This document shows positions 1 to 9,393 of a stretch of 64,000 nucleotides of DNA, piece by piece (the first letter of the stretch is position 1; every line of letters begins with the position of its first letter). Made by a program: the position numbers and the translations under genes. The DNA lies in assembly GCA_965183875.1 (NCBI GenBank), contig CBCYMK010000019.1, positions 1 through 64,000 of the forward strand, in the 5' to 3' direction. This stretch comes from UBA6772 sp965183875. GTDB taxonomy: Bacteria; Bacteroidota; Bacteroidia; Flavobacteriales; UBA7430. Below the pieces are notes generated by a model. That model did no database searches. It worked only from the letters and a program-made list of their open reading frames with translations, and was not told the DNA's origin.

Positions 1-677
1 ATGCAGTAAATACTGCAAAAGCCTTTAACGATCGTTTAAATTACGACGGTGTGGTACTTACCAAATTAGATGGTGATACTCGGGGTGGTGCAGCCTTAAC
101 GATTAAATCTATCGTTAATAAGCCTATTAAGTTTGTGGGGATGGGCGAAAAAATGGATGCTTTAGATGTATTCCACCCTAACCGTATGGCAGACCGTATT
201 TTGGGTATGGGTGATGTTGTTTCTTTGGTAGAAAAAGCCCAGGAACAGTTTGACGCAGAGAAAGCGCGTAAGCTCCAAAAGAAAATTGCCAAGAACGAAT
301 TTGACTTCAACGATTTTGTTGAGCAAATAGGTCAGATTAAAAAAATGGGTAATGTAAAAGATTTGATGGGTATGATTCCTGGTATGGGAAAAGCCATGAA
401 GGATGTGGAGATAGAAGACGATGCCTTTAAGCATGTAGAAGCTATGATTGGTTCTATGACCAAAGAGGAACGCGCTAATCCTACTCTTTTAAATGGTTCT
501 CGTAGACAGCGTGTTGCACGTGGTAGTGGACGTACAGTAAAAGAAGTAAACCAACTTATTAAGCAATTCAACGACATGGGTAAAGTCATGAAGATGATGC
601 AAGGTGGTGGTATGAAGAATATGATGAAAATGATGGGCAAAGGTGGTGGAATGCCTAACATGCCTATGGGTAGATAA
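1..677 (+). CDS. ffh: Signal recognition particle protein Ffh, 3' part
   Basis: The reading frame is already open at base 3, so the gene starts outside the window. What is seen is the end of the NG GTPase domain, with TKLDGDTRGGAAL (the TKLD guanine-specificity motif and the DTRGG segment), followed by the helical M domain. The C-terminus is very methionine- and glycine-rich (MMKMMGKGGGMPNMPMGR), as expected for the part that binds the signal peptide and 4.5S/SRP RNA. Ffh is the cytosolic GTPase that delivers nascent membrane proteins to FtsY. The stop codon lies 8 bp before folD, so the two are probably cotranscribed. Identification is secure; only the N-terminal half is missing. Confidence 0.96.
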   Translation, partial: AVNTAKAFNDRLNYDGVVLTKLDGDTRGGAALTIKSIVNKPIKFVGMGEKMDALDVFHPNRMADRILGMGDVVSLVEKAQEQFDAEKARKLQKKIAKNEFDFNDFVEQIGQIKKMGNVKDLMGMIPGMGKAMKDVEIEDDAFKHVEAMIGSMTKEERANPTLLNGSRRQRVARGSGRTVKEVNQLIKQFNDMGKVMKMMQGGGMKNMMKMMGKGGGMPNMPMGR

Positions 678-685
678 GAAAAGAT

Positions 686-1559
686 ATGCAGTTATTAGAC
701 GGTAAATTAACATCCAATACCTTAAAGGATGAGATTGCTTTAGAAGTAAAAGAATTGGTAGCTAATGGGAGTAAGAAACCTCATTTAGCAGCAATTTTAG
801 TTGGAAGCGATGGAGCAAGTGAAACCTATGTAAACGCCAAAGTAAAAGCCTGTGAAAAAGTAGGTTTTGAATCTACTTTAGTACGACTTGATTCTAATGT
901 GAGCGAAGAAGAGTTATTAAACGAGGTTCGTAAAATAAACGAGAATCCTTCTATAGATGGATTAATTGTTCAGTTGCCCTTACCAAAACATATTTCTGAA
1001 ATTAAAGTTACCGAAACGATTGTTCCAGAGAAAGATGTGGATGGTTTTCACCCTGTAAACTTAGGTCGTATGATGCTAAATTTACCTTCTTTTTTACCTG
1101 CTACTCCAGCGGGGATAATTGAACTCTTAGATCGTTACGATATAGAAACTTCTGGTAAACACTGTGTGGTTATAGGACGCTCGCATATTGTAGGTTCGCC
1201 TAGTGAGTATATTAATGGCTAGAAACACTAAAGTTGGAAACTGTACGGTAACCCTTACACATAGTAGAACTACAAATTTAGAAGAGATTTCTCGCTCTGC
1301 TGATATTTTAATTGTTGCCCTTGGAAAACCTGAGTTTGTTACGGCAGATATGGTTAAAGAAGGAGCCGTTATTGTAGACGTAGGTATTACTAGAGTAAAA
1401 TCTGATAAAACAAAATCTGGATGGAAGTTAAAAGGAGATGTTGCCTTTGATCAGGTGGCTTCTAAATGTTCTTTTATAACTCCCGTTCCTGGTGGTGTTG
1501 GTCCAATGACCATCGCATCCTTACTTAAGAATACTTTGCAGTCTGCAAAACAGAGATAA
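686..1559 (+). pseudogene. folD: folD (methylene-THF dehydrogenase/cyclohydrolase), interrupted by a +1 frameshift
   Basis: FolD is the bifunctional enzyme of one-carbon metabolism that converts 5,10-methylene-THF to 10-formyl-THF. Residues 1-170 (686-1198) carry the family's catalytic region, including TYVNAKVKACEK and the LIVQLPLPKH segment. The NADP-binding part begins at VVIGRSHIVGSP and then reads into a stop at 1222. The missing half continues in another frame from 1203 (MSILMARNTKVGNCTVTLTHSRT through TPVPGGVGPMTIASLL). Deleting the single G at 1203 restores the normal sequence ...IVGSP-MSILMA... and gives an intact 290-residue protein, the usual family length. No other lesion is visible, and FolD is normally indispensable. 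A single-base sequencing or assembly error is therefore at least as likely as a real pseudogene. Confidence 0.9.
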
Positions 1560-1561
1560 TC

Positions 1562-1586
1562 AAAAGAGGCTGCGGCCTCTTTTTTT
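1562..1586 (+). terminator. Rho-independent terminator after folD
   Basis: Perfect 6-bp GC-rich stem AGAGGC / GCCTCT around the loop TGCG, followed by a run of seven T. It lies 6 bp after the folD stop codon and closes the ffh-folD unit. Confidence 0.85.
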
Positions 1587-1689
1587 ATTTGTTTATTTTT
1601 TTGAATTCCATTTTCATTCTACTATATACTTATTATTAAACATGTTATTCTATAAGATTTAAGGTATTATGAATTCATGTATCTTGTTA

Positions 1690-1735
1690 GCTGTTACACT
1701 GAGATACACAGAGAAAATGGAGATACACAGAGCAA
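1690..1735. repeat. Dispersed CACAGAG-type intergenic repeat (copy 1)
   Basis: Two near-copies of GAGATACACAGAG occur here (about 1700 and 1720), preceded by CTGTTACACT. The same word family recurs near 39950 and, much longer, at 53640-53815 and 54262-54455. No gene is supported in 1587-1988. The 67-codon frame at 1783-1986 has no recognisable protein features and partly consists of repeat sequence. Confidence 0.7.
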
Positions 1736-1799
1736 TTAAAAGGTTTTTACGACATTTTTTTTATTAATATTATGAGCTGTCTGTGACTAGGGAGTCAAC

Positions 1800-1855
1800 A
1801 ATGATCAAGCAGGAAAAGAGTCTAAATTTAGTATTCATAATATTTGATAAAATAC
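1800..1855. repeat. Intergenic repeat shared with 40252-40309
   Basis: This stretch matches 40252-40309 at most positions; both contain CATAATATTTGATA and the preceding AATTTAGTAT. In both places it follows a CACAGAG-type repeat on the same side. It is a dispersed noncoding element of unknown role, seen directly by comparing the two segments. Confidence 0.65.
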
Positions 1856-1988
1856 TTTTTCATCCTATTACATATCTATTCCCATATACTAGTTGTCAGA
1901 TACTAGCTACAAAAACCAATTACTCACTACTATTTCACGCGCACAGTTTTACAAAATTGTATATTAGCCTACTTAATAAAATTTAGAC

Positions 1989-3245
1989 ATGGAAAATAGA
2001 ATTGATCATTTGTTATATCAATGGTTGTTGGATTTAGGATTGGCAGAAAACATTGCCAATGGTCTACAGTTCATTCTAGAGCTATTGGTTTTAGTGCTAC
2101 TTTGCTTTATAGCTGATAAAATTGCTAAAAAGGTATTTGTTCGGATTATTACTACCATTGTTAGACGTACAACTTTCGAGTGGGACGACATTCTTCTAGA
2201 AAATAAAGTATTCGATAGGTTAGCACATCTAGCTCCAGCATTGGTAGTACAAGCAACGGCAACTTTTGTGTTTGAAGACTTTCAAGAATTTATACCTTTT
2301 GTAAAACGTATGGCAGATGCCTATATGGTAGGAGTAATGCTGATGGTTGTGATTTCTATTTTCAATACCCTTGAGCATTATTTTAAACAAACAGAATCTT
2401 TAAAGGACAAGCCTATTGATTCTTATTTTCAGCTAGCTAAACTTATTAGCTATTTTGTTTTTGGTGTTTTGATAGTAGCTAAGGTCTTTAATAAAGACCC
2501 TCAAGGAATATTAACTGCTATGGGAGCACTTACGGCTGTTTCTATGTTGGTTTTTAAAGATACTATTCTTGGTTTTGTAGCCTCTATTCAGCTTTCAGCA
2601 AACGATATGATTAGGGTAGGAGACTGGGTTTCTATGCCTAAATATGGCGCTGATGGGGATGTTATAAAAATCACTTTAAATACTGTGAAAGTTCAAAATT
2701 TTGATAAAACAATTTCTACTATTCCTACTTATTCTTTTGTTTCAGACTCCTTTAAAAACTGGAGAGGTATGGCAGAAGCAGGAGGGCGTAGAATAAAACG
2801 AGCAGTAGTTGTAAAATCGGGCTCTGTACAATTTTGTGATGCTGAAATGATTGATAGGTTTAAAAACTTCGCTTTAATAAAAGAGTATTTGAACACTAAA
2901 GTAGAAGAGATAAATAAGTATAATGAACAAGGAAACTACGATAAACAATTTTTGATTAATGGTAGACAGCTTACTAATATCGGTGTATTTAGAATCTATA
3001 CAGAGGCTTATATTAAAAGTTTAAGTGCAATACATCCCGATCTTACTTGTATGGTATATCAAATGGAAGCAAATGAATTTGGTGTTCCTATTCAGGTGTA
3101 TTGCTTTACGAAAACTACCGATTGGGCAGCATATGAAAATATTCAATCTGATATATTCGACCATTTATATGCAGCTGCACCTGAGTTTGGTTTGGAAGTA
3201 TTCCAACAACCATCTGGAGGAGACTTTTCGAAAGTACTAAATTAA
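1989..3245 (+). CDS. ybdG: MscS-family mechanosensitive channel, YbdG-like
   Basis: A 418-residue inner-membrane protein, matching the length of E. coli YbdG rather than the shorter MscS. The first third holds several hydrophobic segments (about residues 25-50, 80-125 and 150-165). The pore-lining helix and beta domain follow around residues 175-250 (GALTAVSMLVFKDTILGFVASIQLSANDMIRVGDWVSMP, shown in parts). The motif NWRGMAEAGGRRIKR near residue 260 is typical of the YbdG/miniconductance branch. Such channels open on membrane tension during hypo-osmotic shock. The stop codon overlaps the start of the next gene (TAATG), so translation is probably coupled. The symbol is by similarity only. Confidence 0.85.
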   Translation: MENRIDHLLYQWLLDLGLAENIANGLQFILELLVLVLLCFIADKIAKKVFVRIITTIVRRTTFEWDDILLENKVFDRLAHLAPALVVQATATFVFEDFQEFIPFVKRMADAYMVGVMLMVVISIFNTLEHYFKQTESLKDKPIDSYFQLAKLISYFVFGVLIVAKVFNKDPQGILTAMGALTAVSMLVFKDTILGFVASIQLSANDMIRVGDWVSMPKYGADGDVIKITLNTVKVQNFDKTISTIPTYSFVSDSFKNWRGMAEAGGRRIKRAVVVKSGSVQFCDAEMIDRFKNFALIKEYLNTKVEEINKYNEQGNYDKQFLINGRQLTNIGVFRIYTEAYIKSLSAIHPDLTCMVYQMEANEFGVPIQVYCFTKTTDWAAYENIQSDIFDHLYAAAPEFGLEVFQQPSGGDFSKVLN

Positions 3246-3583
3246 TGGTAAAACGTAAATTCAAACTTGAGAACAAGCATGTAGTTTTGGGTTTTACATT
3301 TGTATTTATATTAGTTTCAATTGTTGGCTATATAAGACGTCTTACTCTTGAGAACAACAAGCTTTATACTACTTGTAGGGTATATGAAATTAAGGACACC
3401 CAGCGAGGTAAACAATCAATAACTATTGCCAAAATAGAATACTATATTCAAGGAGTTAGGTATTCTACATATTATGATCAAAATTATTATGAGATTGGAG
3501 AATGCTATAATATGATATACTCTTCTTCAAATTTCAAAAACATTAATGTTTTCTTCGATAAAGTAGTTGATTGCTCAGAATGA
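3245..3583 (+). CDS. Hypothetical single-span membrane protein
   Basis: A 112-residue protein I do not recognise. A basic start (MVKRKFK) is followed by one transmembrane helix at about residues 13-30 (VVLGFTFVFILVSIVGY). A polar, tyrosine-rich domain follows and would face the periplasm, containing three cysteines (CRVYE, GECYN and the C-terminal DCSE). The start overlaps the stop of the upstream channel gene by one base, and its own stop overlaps the next gene's ATG by four bases (ATGA). It is therefore part of a tightly packed three-gene operon. The coupling suggests a real gene, but no function can be assigned. Confidence 0.7.
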   Translation: MVKRKFKLENKHVVLGFTFVFILVSIVGYIRRLTLENNKLYTTCRVYEIKDTQRGKQSITIAKIEYYIQGVRYSTYYDQNYYEIGECYNMIYSSSNFKNINVFFDKVVDCSE

Positions 3584-4017
3584 TTCTAGTAAAACTCATA
3601 CAAGCTAAAGATTGTTACTCTATTCGACAACAGATTTTATGGCAACATAAAACTGTAGCTGAATGTGGGATAGATATAGACAAGCAAGAAGGTTCTTTTC
3701 ATTTAGGAGCTTTCCTAAATAATGAATTGGTATGTATAGGTTCATTCTTTAAACAACATAATTCTAATTTCCCTCAAGCTAAACAATACCGATTACGAGC
3801 AATGGCAACTTTACCTTCAGCTCAAAAAAAAGGAACCGCTAAATCCTTAGTAGAATTTGCGGTTCAAAAATTACAATTAGAAAATCAAGATTTACTCTGG
3901 TGTGATGCTAGAATAGTAGCCACTGGATTTTATGAAAAACTTGGTTTTTCTACAAAAGGTACTTCTTATGAAATTCCAATTATTGGAATACATTACCTAA
4001 TGTACAAAAAACTATAG
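3580..4017 (+). CDS. GNAT-family N-acetyltransferase
   Basis: 145 residues starting at the ATG that overlaps the upstream stop (ATGA). An in-frame TTG nine bases earlier is less likely. The fold is suggested by RLRAMATLPSAQKKGTAKSLVEFAVQKL, shown in parts: the R-x-x-A/G-x-A acetyl-CoA pyrophosphate loop (QKKGTAKSL) followed by a helix. WCDARIVATGFYEKLGF near the end is the usual GNAT beta5-helix-'FYxKLGF' signature. The enzyme would transfer an acetyl group from acetyl-CoA to an amine, but the substrate cannot be read from sequence. It ends one base from the convergent ftsK stop, with no visible terminator between them. Confidence 0.8.
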   Translation: MILVKLIQAKDCYSIRQQILWQHKTVAECGIDIDKQEGSFHLGAFLNNELVCIGSFFKQHNSNFPQAKQYRLRAMATLPSAQKKGTAKSLVEFAVQKLQLENQDLLWCDARIVATGFYEKLGFSTKGTSYEIPIIGIHYLMYKKL

Positions 4018-4018
4018 T

Positions 4019-6391
4019 TTAAGATTCGGCCTCTGTATTTAAATGCTGCTCTAATGCGTACTCATCAGGAATAAGAACCTGTCTGGCTTTACTTCCTTCA
4101 AAAGGTCCAATAATACCTGCAGACTCCAGTTGGTCTACAATCCTACCTGCTCTATTATAGCCTAGTTTTAATTTCCTTTGTAGTAGTGATGCCGATCCTT
4201 GCTGATGCATAACTATTACAGATGCTGCTTCTCTAAAAAGAACGTCTCTATCGTCTTTGTCGATATTCCCTACTGCTTTGGCCTCTTCACCCACAAATTC
4301 AGGCAGTTCAAATGCCATCGGGTAACCTTGCTGGTTTCCAATATAATCGGTTAGTTTTTCTACCTCTGGGGTGTCTATAAACGCACACTGTAAACGTGTA
4401 ATTTCGTTTCCATCGGAGATAAGCATATCTCCACGACCTATTAATTGGTTTGCTCCAGCAGAATCTAAAATCGTTCTAGAGTCTATAACTGAAGTTACTC
4501 TAAAAGCTATTCGTGCTGGGAAATTAGCTTTTATAGTCCCTGTAATAATATTAGTGGTTGGTCTTTGTGTAGCTACAATTAAATGTATACCAATAGCCCT
4601 AGCCAGCTGAGCTAAACGTGCAATTGGAGTTTCAATTTCTTTTCCTGCCGTCATAATTAAATCGGCAAACTCGTCAATTACCAATACGATATATGGAAGG
4701 TATCTATGTCCGTTTTCAGGATTTAGTTTCCTGTTTACAAATTTGTGATTATACTCTTTAATATTTCTTACCTGTGCAGTTTTTAGGAGGTCATAACGAG
4801 CATCCATCTCTATACACAAAGAGTTTACCGTGTTCACTACCTTGGTAGTATCTGTAATTATAGCCTCTTCGGCATCGGGTAACTTGGCTAAGAAATGACG
4901 TTCAATTTTATTGTAAAGTGTAAGTTCAACTTTCTTTGGATCTACTAATACAAACTTTAATTGCGATGGGTGTTTTTTATACAGTAGTGAAGCTAAAATA
5001 GCATTCAATCCTACAGACTTACCCTGACCAGTAGCACCGGCCATTAGTAGGTGAGGCATCTTAGCTAAATCGGCAACATAGGTTTCGTTAGAAATTGTTT
5101 TCCCTAAGCCTATAGGCAGTTCGTAGTCGGCGTGTTGGAATTTCTCGGAGGCTAAAACAGACTTCATAGAAACGATACTCGGATTGCTGTTTGGTACTTC
5201 TATACCAATAGTTCCTTTCCCAGGTAGCGGAGCTATAATACGTATTCCTAAGGCAGCTAAACTTAGGGCAATGTCATTTTCTAACCCTTTAATTTTAGAA
5301 ATTCGTACTCCTGGAGCTGGAACAATCTCATAAAGTGTTACCGTAGGACCTACTGTAGCTTTAATTTTAGAAATTTCAATCTTATAATTATTGAGTGTTT
5401 CTACAATTTGATTTTTGTTGGCTTCAAGTTCTTCTTTGTTTATGGTAACCTGTGAGTTAGGGTATTCTATCATCAGGTCAATAATTGGGTGTTGGTAGCG
5501 CCCTAAGTCTAATTTAGGGTCGTATTCGCCAAATTCTTCTAGTGCTTTATTAACCTCCTTGTCCGTTAATACTTCTTCCTCTTTAACTTCCACATCAAGC
5601 TCCATGTCTTCGGCAGTAGTTTCTACCAGCTCTTGAGGAGTACTTGGTTCAATAGTTAGTTCTTCCTCTACCACAGGTTCTGTACTTACCGCAGGTTCCG
5701 ATTTCTTACCTATAGGTATTTCAACCTCTGTATTAGGAGTCTCTTCAAAATTGTAAACCTCAGGTCTTTCTTCAGTAGTCGTTTTAGTTCTTTTAAGTAG
5801 CCCTATGATAGAACTAAAGAATAGTTGAATTTTTTCTGGAGTCCAACGGTAATAGATTCCTAAAAAGATAAGCATGGTAAAACCAAGTATAATAAATGCC
5901 CCTGTAGTACCTAGAAATCCTTTTAAATAAGAGGCACTTATTAATCCGTTAAACCCCCCTAAAATGGAAGAGTTACTAAAGCTCATACCCAAAAATGTAC
6001 TCAGCCATAAACACAAGAAAATAGAATTTCTAAATAGTCTGTTCAGCTTAAGGATATATTCTTGAGTAAAAATTTGAATTCCTGCTACAGCAAGGAAGAA
6101 TGGTATTATTAGTGTTGATATTCCAAAATGTTTGTAAATAAAAAAATGGCCTAAACTGGCACCTAATTTACCCAGTAAGTTTTTTACAATTATACTGTTG
6201 TCAATAAGTAAGGTAGTAGAGTCTAACTGTACAATATCGAAATCTTGTCTCCAATTAAAAATAAATGATAGAAAGGATAGGAGAAGTACTAATGAGAAAC
6301 AACTCATTAGTAATCCAAACACTACATGTGCGGTTTTATTTTCAAAGTTTATACTGAGTTGAGGGTATTTAGTCTTTTTCTTTCTCGCCAT
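4019..6391 (-). CDS. ftsK: FtsK/SpoIIIE-family DNA translocase
   Basis: A 790-residue protein with the classic layout. Four transmembrane segments lie in the first ~180 residues, then an acidic linker of about 110 residues rich in E, T and V. The translocase motor follows with Walker A (GATGQGKSV) and Walker B (IVLVIDEFADLI), and a C-terminal winged-helix gamma domain (LLQRKLKLGYNRAGRIVDQLE). FtsK pumps chromosomal DNA through the closing septum and activates XerCD at dif. The gamma domain reads KOPS-like polar sequences. The acidic linker is short compared with E. coli FtsK, as is usual in Bacteroidota. A minus-strand -7 box (TATTTTTG) lies at 6414-6421. Confidence 0.95.
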   Translation of the reverse strand: MARKKKTKYPQLSINFENKTAHVVFGLLMSCFSLVLLLSFLSFIFNWRQDFDIVQLDSTTLLIDNSIIVKNLLGKLGASLGHFFIYKHFGISTLIIPFFLAVAGIQIFTQEYILKLNRLFRNSIFLCLWLSTFLGMSFSNSSILGGFNGLISASYLKGFLGTTGAFIILGFTMLIFLGIYYRWTPEKIQLFFSSIIGLLKRTKTTTEERPEVYNFEETPNTEVEIPIGKKSEPAVSTEPVVEEELTIEPSTPQELVETTAEDMELDVEVKEEEVLTDKEVNKALEEFGEYDPKLDLGRYQHPIIDLMIEYPNSQVTINKEELEANKNQIVETLNNYKIEISKIKATVGPTVTLYEIVPAPGVRISKIKGLENDIALSLAALGIRIIAPLPGKGTIGIEVPNSNPSIVSMKSVLASEKFQHADYELPIGLGKTISNETYVADLAKMPHLLMAGATGQGKSVGLNAILASLLYKKHPSQLKFVLVDPKKVELTLYNKIERHFLAKLPDAEEAIITDTTKVVNTVNSLCIEMDARYDLLKTAQVRNIKEYNHKFVNRKLNPENGHRYLPYIVLVIDEFADLIMTAGKEIETPIARLAQLARAIGIHLIVATQRPTTNIITGTIKANFPARIAFRVTSVIDSRTILDSAGANQLIGRGDMLISDGNEITRLQCAFIDTPEVEKLTDYIGNQQGYPMAFELPEFVGEEAKAVGNIDKDDRDVLFREAASVIVMHQQGSASLLQRKLKLGYNRAGRIVDQLESAGIIGPFEGSKARQVLIPDEYALEQHLNTEAES

Positions 6392-6413
6392 GGTAATCTA
6401 TATTGTATAGATT

Positions 6414-6421
6414 CAAAAATA
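6414..6421 (-). promoter_or_regulatory. Putative -7 box of ftsK
   Basis: TATTTTTG on the minus strand matches the Bacteroidota -7 consensus TAnnTTTG and lies 23 bp upstream of the ftsK ATG. No clear TTG is seen at the expected -33 distance. Confidence 0.4.
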
Positions 6422-6645
6422 ACTAAAAAGCGCCTTATTATGTGTCTGATTTTTAGCTTTTATTCACGATGATATACACAATTTAGTATTTGGGAATTAT
6501 GAAATTTAATTAGGGCTAGTTTTAGTAATTAGCATTTATTTAAATGCTACTAAATGAGGTAATACAACGATTTGTTGTTACAAAAAAATGAAATAATTTT
6601 CATCGTTTAATTTTCAAATTCTAAGGCTATCAATTCCTAAATTAT

Positions 6646-6653
6646 TAAATTTG
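6646..6653 (+). promoter_or_regulatory. Putative -7 box of valS
   Basis: TAAATTTG fits TAnnTTTG and lies 30 bp upstream of the valS ATG at 6684. It overlaps the TTG at 6651 that would otherwise extend the frame, which argues that 6684 is the true start. A -33 TTG is not evident. Apart from this box and the ftsK one, I see nothing in 6422-6645. Confidence 0.5.
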
Positions 6654-6683
6654 CGAATCTTAAATTACAAAGCAAGCAATTCC

Positions 6684-9314
6684 ATGGAAATCCCTAAGAA
6701 ATACAACCCCTTACAAGTAGAAGATAAATGGTATAAGTACTGGATGGAGAACGATTATTTTAAATCTACTCCAGATGAAAGAGAAGCTTATACAATTGTA
6801 ATTCCACCACCTAATGTAACAGGGGTATTGCATATGGGGCATATGCTTAACAATACACTTCAAGATGTATTGGTTAGACGTGCACGTATGTTAGGGAAAA
6901 ATGCTTGTTGGGTACCTGGTACCGACCATGCCTCAATCGCTACAGAAGCTAAAGTGGTTGCCAAACTTAAGGAGGAGGGGATTTCTAAAGACGATTTATC
7001 TCGTGAGGAATTCTTGGAACACGCCTGGGAATGGAAAGAAAAATACGGTGGAGTAATACTCAGTCAATTAAAAAAATTGGGTGCTTCTTGCGACTGGGAT
7101 CGTACTTCGTTTACCATGGACGATAAACTTTCGGCTTCTGTATTAGAAGTGTTTGTAGATCTCTATAAGAAAGGGTTAGTATATCGTGGTTTCCGTATGG
7201 TAAACTGGGATCCTGAAGCAAAGACTACGGTTTCTGATGAAGAGGTAATCCATAAAGAAGTAAATTCTAAATTATACTATGTTAAGTATGCAGTAGAAAA
7301 CTCTGATGAGTTTGTTACTATTGCAACTACCCGTCCTGAAACAATTTTGGGAGATACTGCTATTTGTATCAACCCCAACGATGAACGCTTTACTCATCTA
7401 AAAGGTAAAAAGGTTATTGTTCCAATTTCGGAGAGAGTAATTCCTATTATCGAAGATGAGTATGTAGATATTGAATTCGGTACTGGTTGTTTGAAAATTA
7501 CACCTGCACACGATCAAAACGATAGAGTAATAGGAGAGAAGCACGGTTTACCGATTGTAGATGTCCTAAATGATGATGCTAGCTTAAATGAGCACGGTTT
7601 ACACTACCAAGGAAAAGATCGTTTTGTGGTACGTAAAGAGATTTCTAAGGAATTAGACACTTTAGGTATTCTTGTTAAAGTTGAGGACTACCTTACAAAA
7701 GTAGGTTGTTCAGAACGTACAAATGCTGTAATTGAACCTAAGGTTTCGGTACAGTGGTTTGTGAAAATGGAAAAGCTAGCTGATCCTGCACTAGAAGCTG
7801 TAATGAGCGATGATGTTCAGTTGGTTCCTGCGAAGTTTAAAAATACCTACCGTCACTGGATGGAGAATGTGCACGACTGGTGTATTTCTCGACAGTTATG
7901 GTGGGGACACCAAATACCAGCCTTTTTCTTTGGTGATGGTTTAAATGATTTTGTAGTTGCTAAAACCATTGAAGAAGCTGTAGTTTTAGCTAAGGTTGAA
8001 ACTGGAAATGAAAAATTAACAGCTGCCGATCTTACACAAGATGCAGATGTATTGGATACTTGGTTCTCATCATCACTTTGGCCTATTTCTGTTTTTAACG
8101 GAATTATGGAGCCAGAAAATGAGGAAATTAATTATTACTACCCAACAAACGATTTAGTTACTGCTCCAGAAATTTTATTCTTCTGGGTAGCACGTATGAT
8201 TTTAATGGGCTATGAATACAAAGGCGCTAAACCGTTCGACAATGTATACCTAACAGGAATTGTTAGAGATAAGCAAGGACGTAAGATGTCTAAGTCTCTG
8301 GGTAACTCTCCAGACCCTATCGATTTAATGAAAAAGTATGGAGCTGATGGTGTACGTGTAGGGATGTTGTTCTGCTCTCCTGCAGGTAACGATTTACCAT
8401 TTGATGAAGGTTTATGTGAGCAAGGACGTAACTTCTCCAATAAAATATGGAATGCTTTCCGTTTGGTTAAGGGATGGGAGGTAGCTGAAATAGAGCAGCC
8501 AGAATCGAGTAAAATAGCGATCGAATGGTTTAATTCTAAGCTGAGTGAAACTATAGAGTCTATAAACGAAAATTACGACAAGTTCCGTATTTCGGAAGTG
8601 TTGATGAGTGTTTATAAACTAGTATGGGACGATTTCTGCTCTTCTTATTTAGAGATGATAAAACCTGCTTATCAGAAACCAATTGATAAGGATACACTAG
8701 AAACTACTCTTGCTTACTTCGAAGAATTATTGAAATTACTTCATCCTTTCATGCCATTTATCTCAGAAGAGATTTGGTCTTTAATTACTGAAAGAGAATC
8801 TAAAGAAGATCGTTTAATTGTAGCTTCTTGGCCAAAAGTAAATACAATCGATAAAACGATTTTGGAAAATGAAACTATAGCAGCTGAGGTTATTTCGGGT
8901 ATTCGTGCTATCCGTAATGAGAAAAATATTGCGAATAAAGATCAAATAGAATTGTTTGTTAAGCTAAATGAAGACACAGATAAATCATTTGATTCCTTAA
9001 TCTCTAAACTAGGTAACTTAAGTACACTAGATTATGTAGATGCAAAAGTAGAAGGTGCCCTCTCGTTTAGAGTAAAGTCTAACGAATATTATATTCCGTT
9101 GGCTGGTTCTGTAAATATTGAAGAAGAAATAGCTACTCTAAGCCAAGAGTTAAAGTATACCCAAGGTTTCTTAAATTCTGTAATGAAAAAGTTGAGTAAC
9201 GAACGATTTGTAAATAATGCTCCCGAGCAAGTAATTACAACTGAACGTAAAAAACAAGCAGATGCAGAAGCGAAAATAAAAGCCCTAGAAGAGCAGTTAG
9301 CTGCGATTCAGTAA
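6684..9314 (+). CDS. valS: Valyl-tRNA synthetase
   Basis: An 876-residue class Ia aminoacyl-tRNA synthetase that charges tRNA-Val with valine. Start chosen at ATG 6684 because MEIPKKYNPLQVEDKWYKYW aligns with the usual ValS N-terminus; upstream in-frame codons lie in the promoter. Landmarks in order are the HIGH-type motif in PPPNVTGVLHMGHML, the CP1 editing domain (TTRPETILGDTA), KMSKS in GRKMSKSLGNSPDP and an anticodon-binding helical domain. The C-terminal tRNA-binding coiled coil follows (EEEIATLSQELKYT to EEQLAAIQ). The length is normal for Bacteroidota ValS. It appears monocistronic and ends with a hairpin terminator 16 bp downstream. Confidence 0.97.
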   Translation: MEIPKKYNPLQVEDKWYKYWMENDYFKSTPDEREAYTIVIPPPNVTGVLHMGHMLNNTLQDVLVRRARMLGKNACWVPGTDHASIATEAKVVAKLKEEGISKDDLSREEFLEHAWEWKEKYGGVILSQLKKLGASCDWDRTSFTMDDKLSASVLEVFVDLYKKGLVYRGFRMVNWDPEAKTTVSDEEVIHKEVNSKLYYVKYAVENSDEFVTIATTRPETILGDTAICINPNDERFTHLKGKKVIVPISERVIPIIEDEYVDIEFGTGCLKITPAHDQNDRVIGEKHGLPIVDVLNDDASLNEHGLHYQGKDRFVVRKEISKELDTLGILVKVEDYLTKVGCSERTNAVIEPKVSVQWFVKMEKLADPALEAVMSDDVQLVPAKFKNTYRHWMENVHDWCISRQLWWGHQIPAFFFGDGLNDFVVAKTIEEAVVLAKVETGNEKLTAADLTQDADVLDTWFSSSLWPISVFNGIMEPENEEINYYYPTNDLVTAPEILFFWVARMILMGYEYKGAKPFDNVYLTGIVRDKQGRKMSKSLGNSPDPIDLMKKYGADGVRVGMLFCSPAGNDLPFDEGLCEQGRNFSNKIWNAFRLVKGWEVAEIEQPESSKIAIEWFNSKLSETIESINENYDKFRISEVLMSVYKLVWDDFCSSYLEMIKPAYQKPIDKDTLETTLAYFEELLKLLHPFMPFISEEIWSLITERESKEDRLIVASWPKVNTIDKTILENETIAAEVISGIRAIRNEKNIANKDQIELFVKLNEDTDKSFDSLISKLGNLSTLDYVDAKVEGALSFRVKSNEYYIPLAGSVNIEEEIATLSQELKYTQGFLNSVMKKLSNERFVNNAPEQVITTERKKQADAEAKIKALEEQLAAIQ

Positions 9315-9330
9315 TTGTTAATACTTTCAA

Positions 9331-9360
9331 AAAAGCTCTTCGATAAGAAGAGGCTTTTAT
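9331..9360 (+). terminator. Terminator after valS
   Basis: AAAAGCTCTTC and GAAGAGGCTTTT form a stem with one bulged base around a short GATAA loop. The stem ends in T-rich sequence. Confidence 0.75.
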
Positions 9361-9393
9361 TGTTATATTTATTTGAAAACTAAATTCAATCTT

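Noticed and set aside
1783..1986. 67-codon frame between folD and the channel gene
   Set aside because: It overlaps the dispersed repeat at 1800-1855, has no signal or motif and is not coupled to a neighbour.
4371..4610. Plus-strand frame inside ftsK, and similar antisense frames in other large genes
   Set aside because: Shadows of strongly conserved coding sequence on the other strand.
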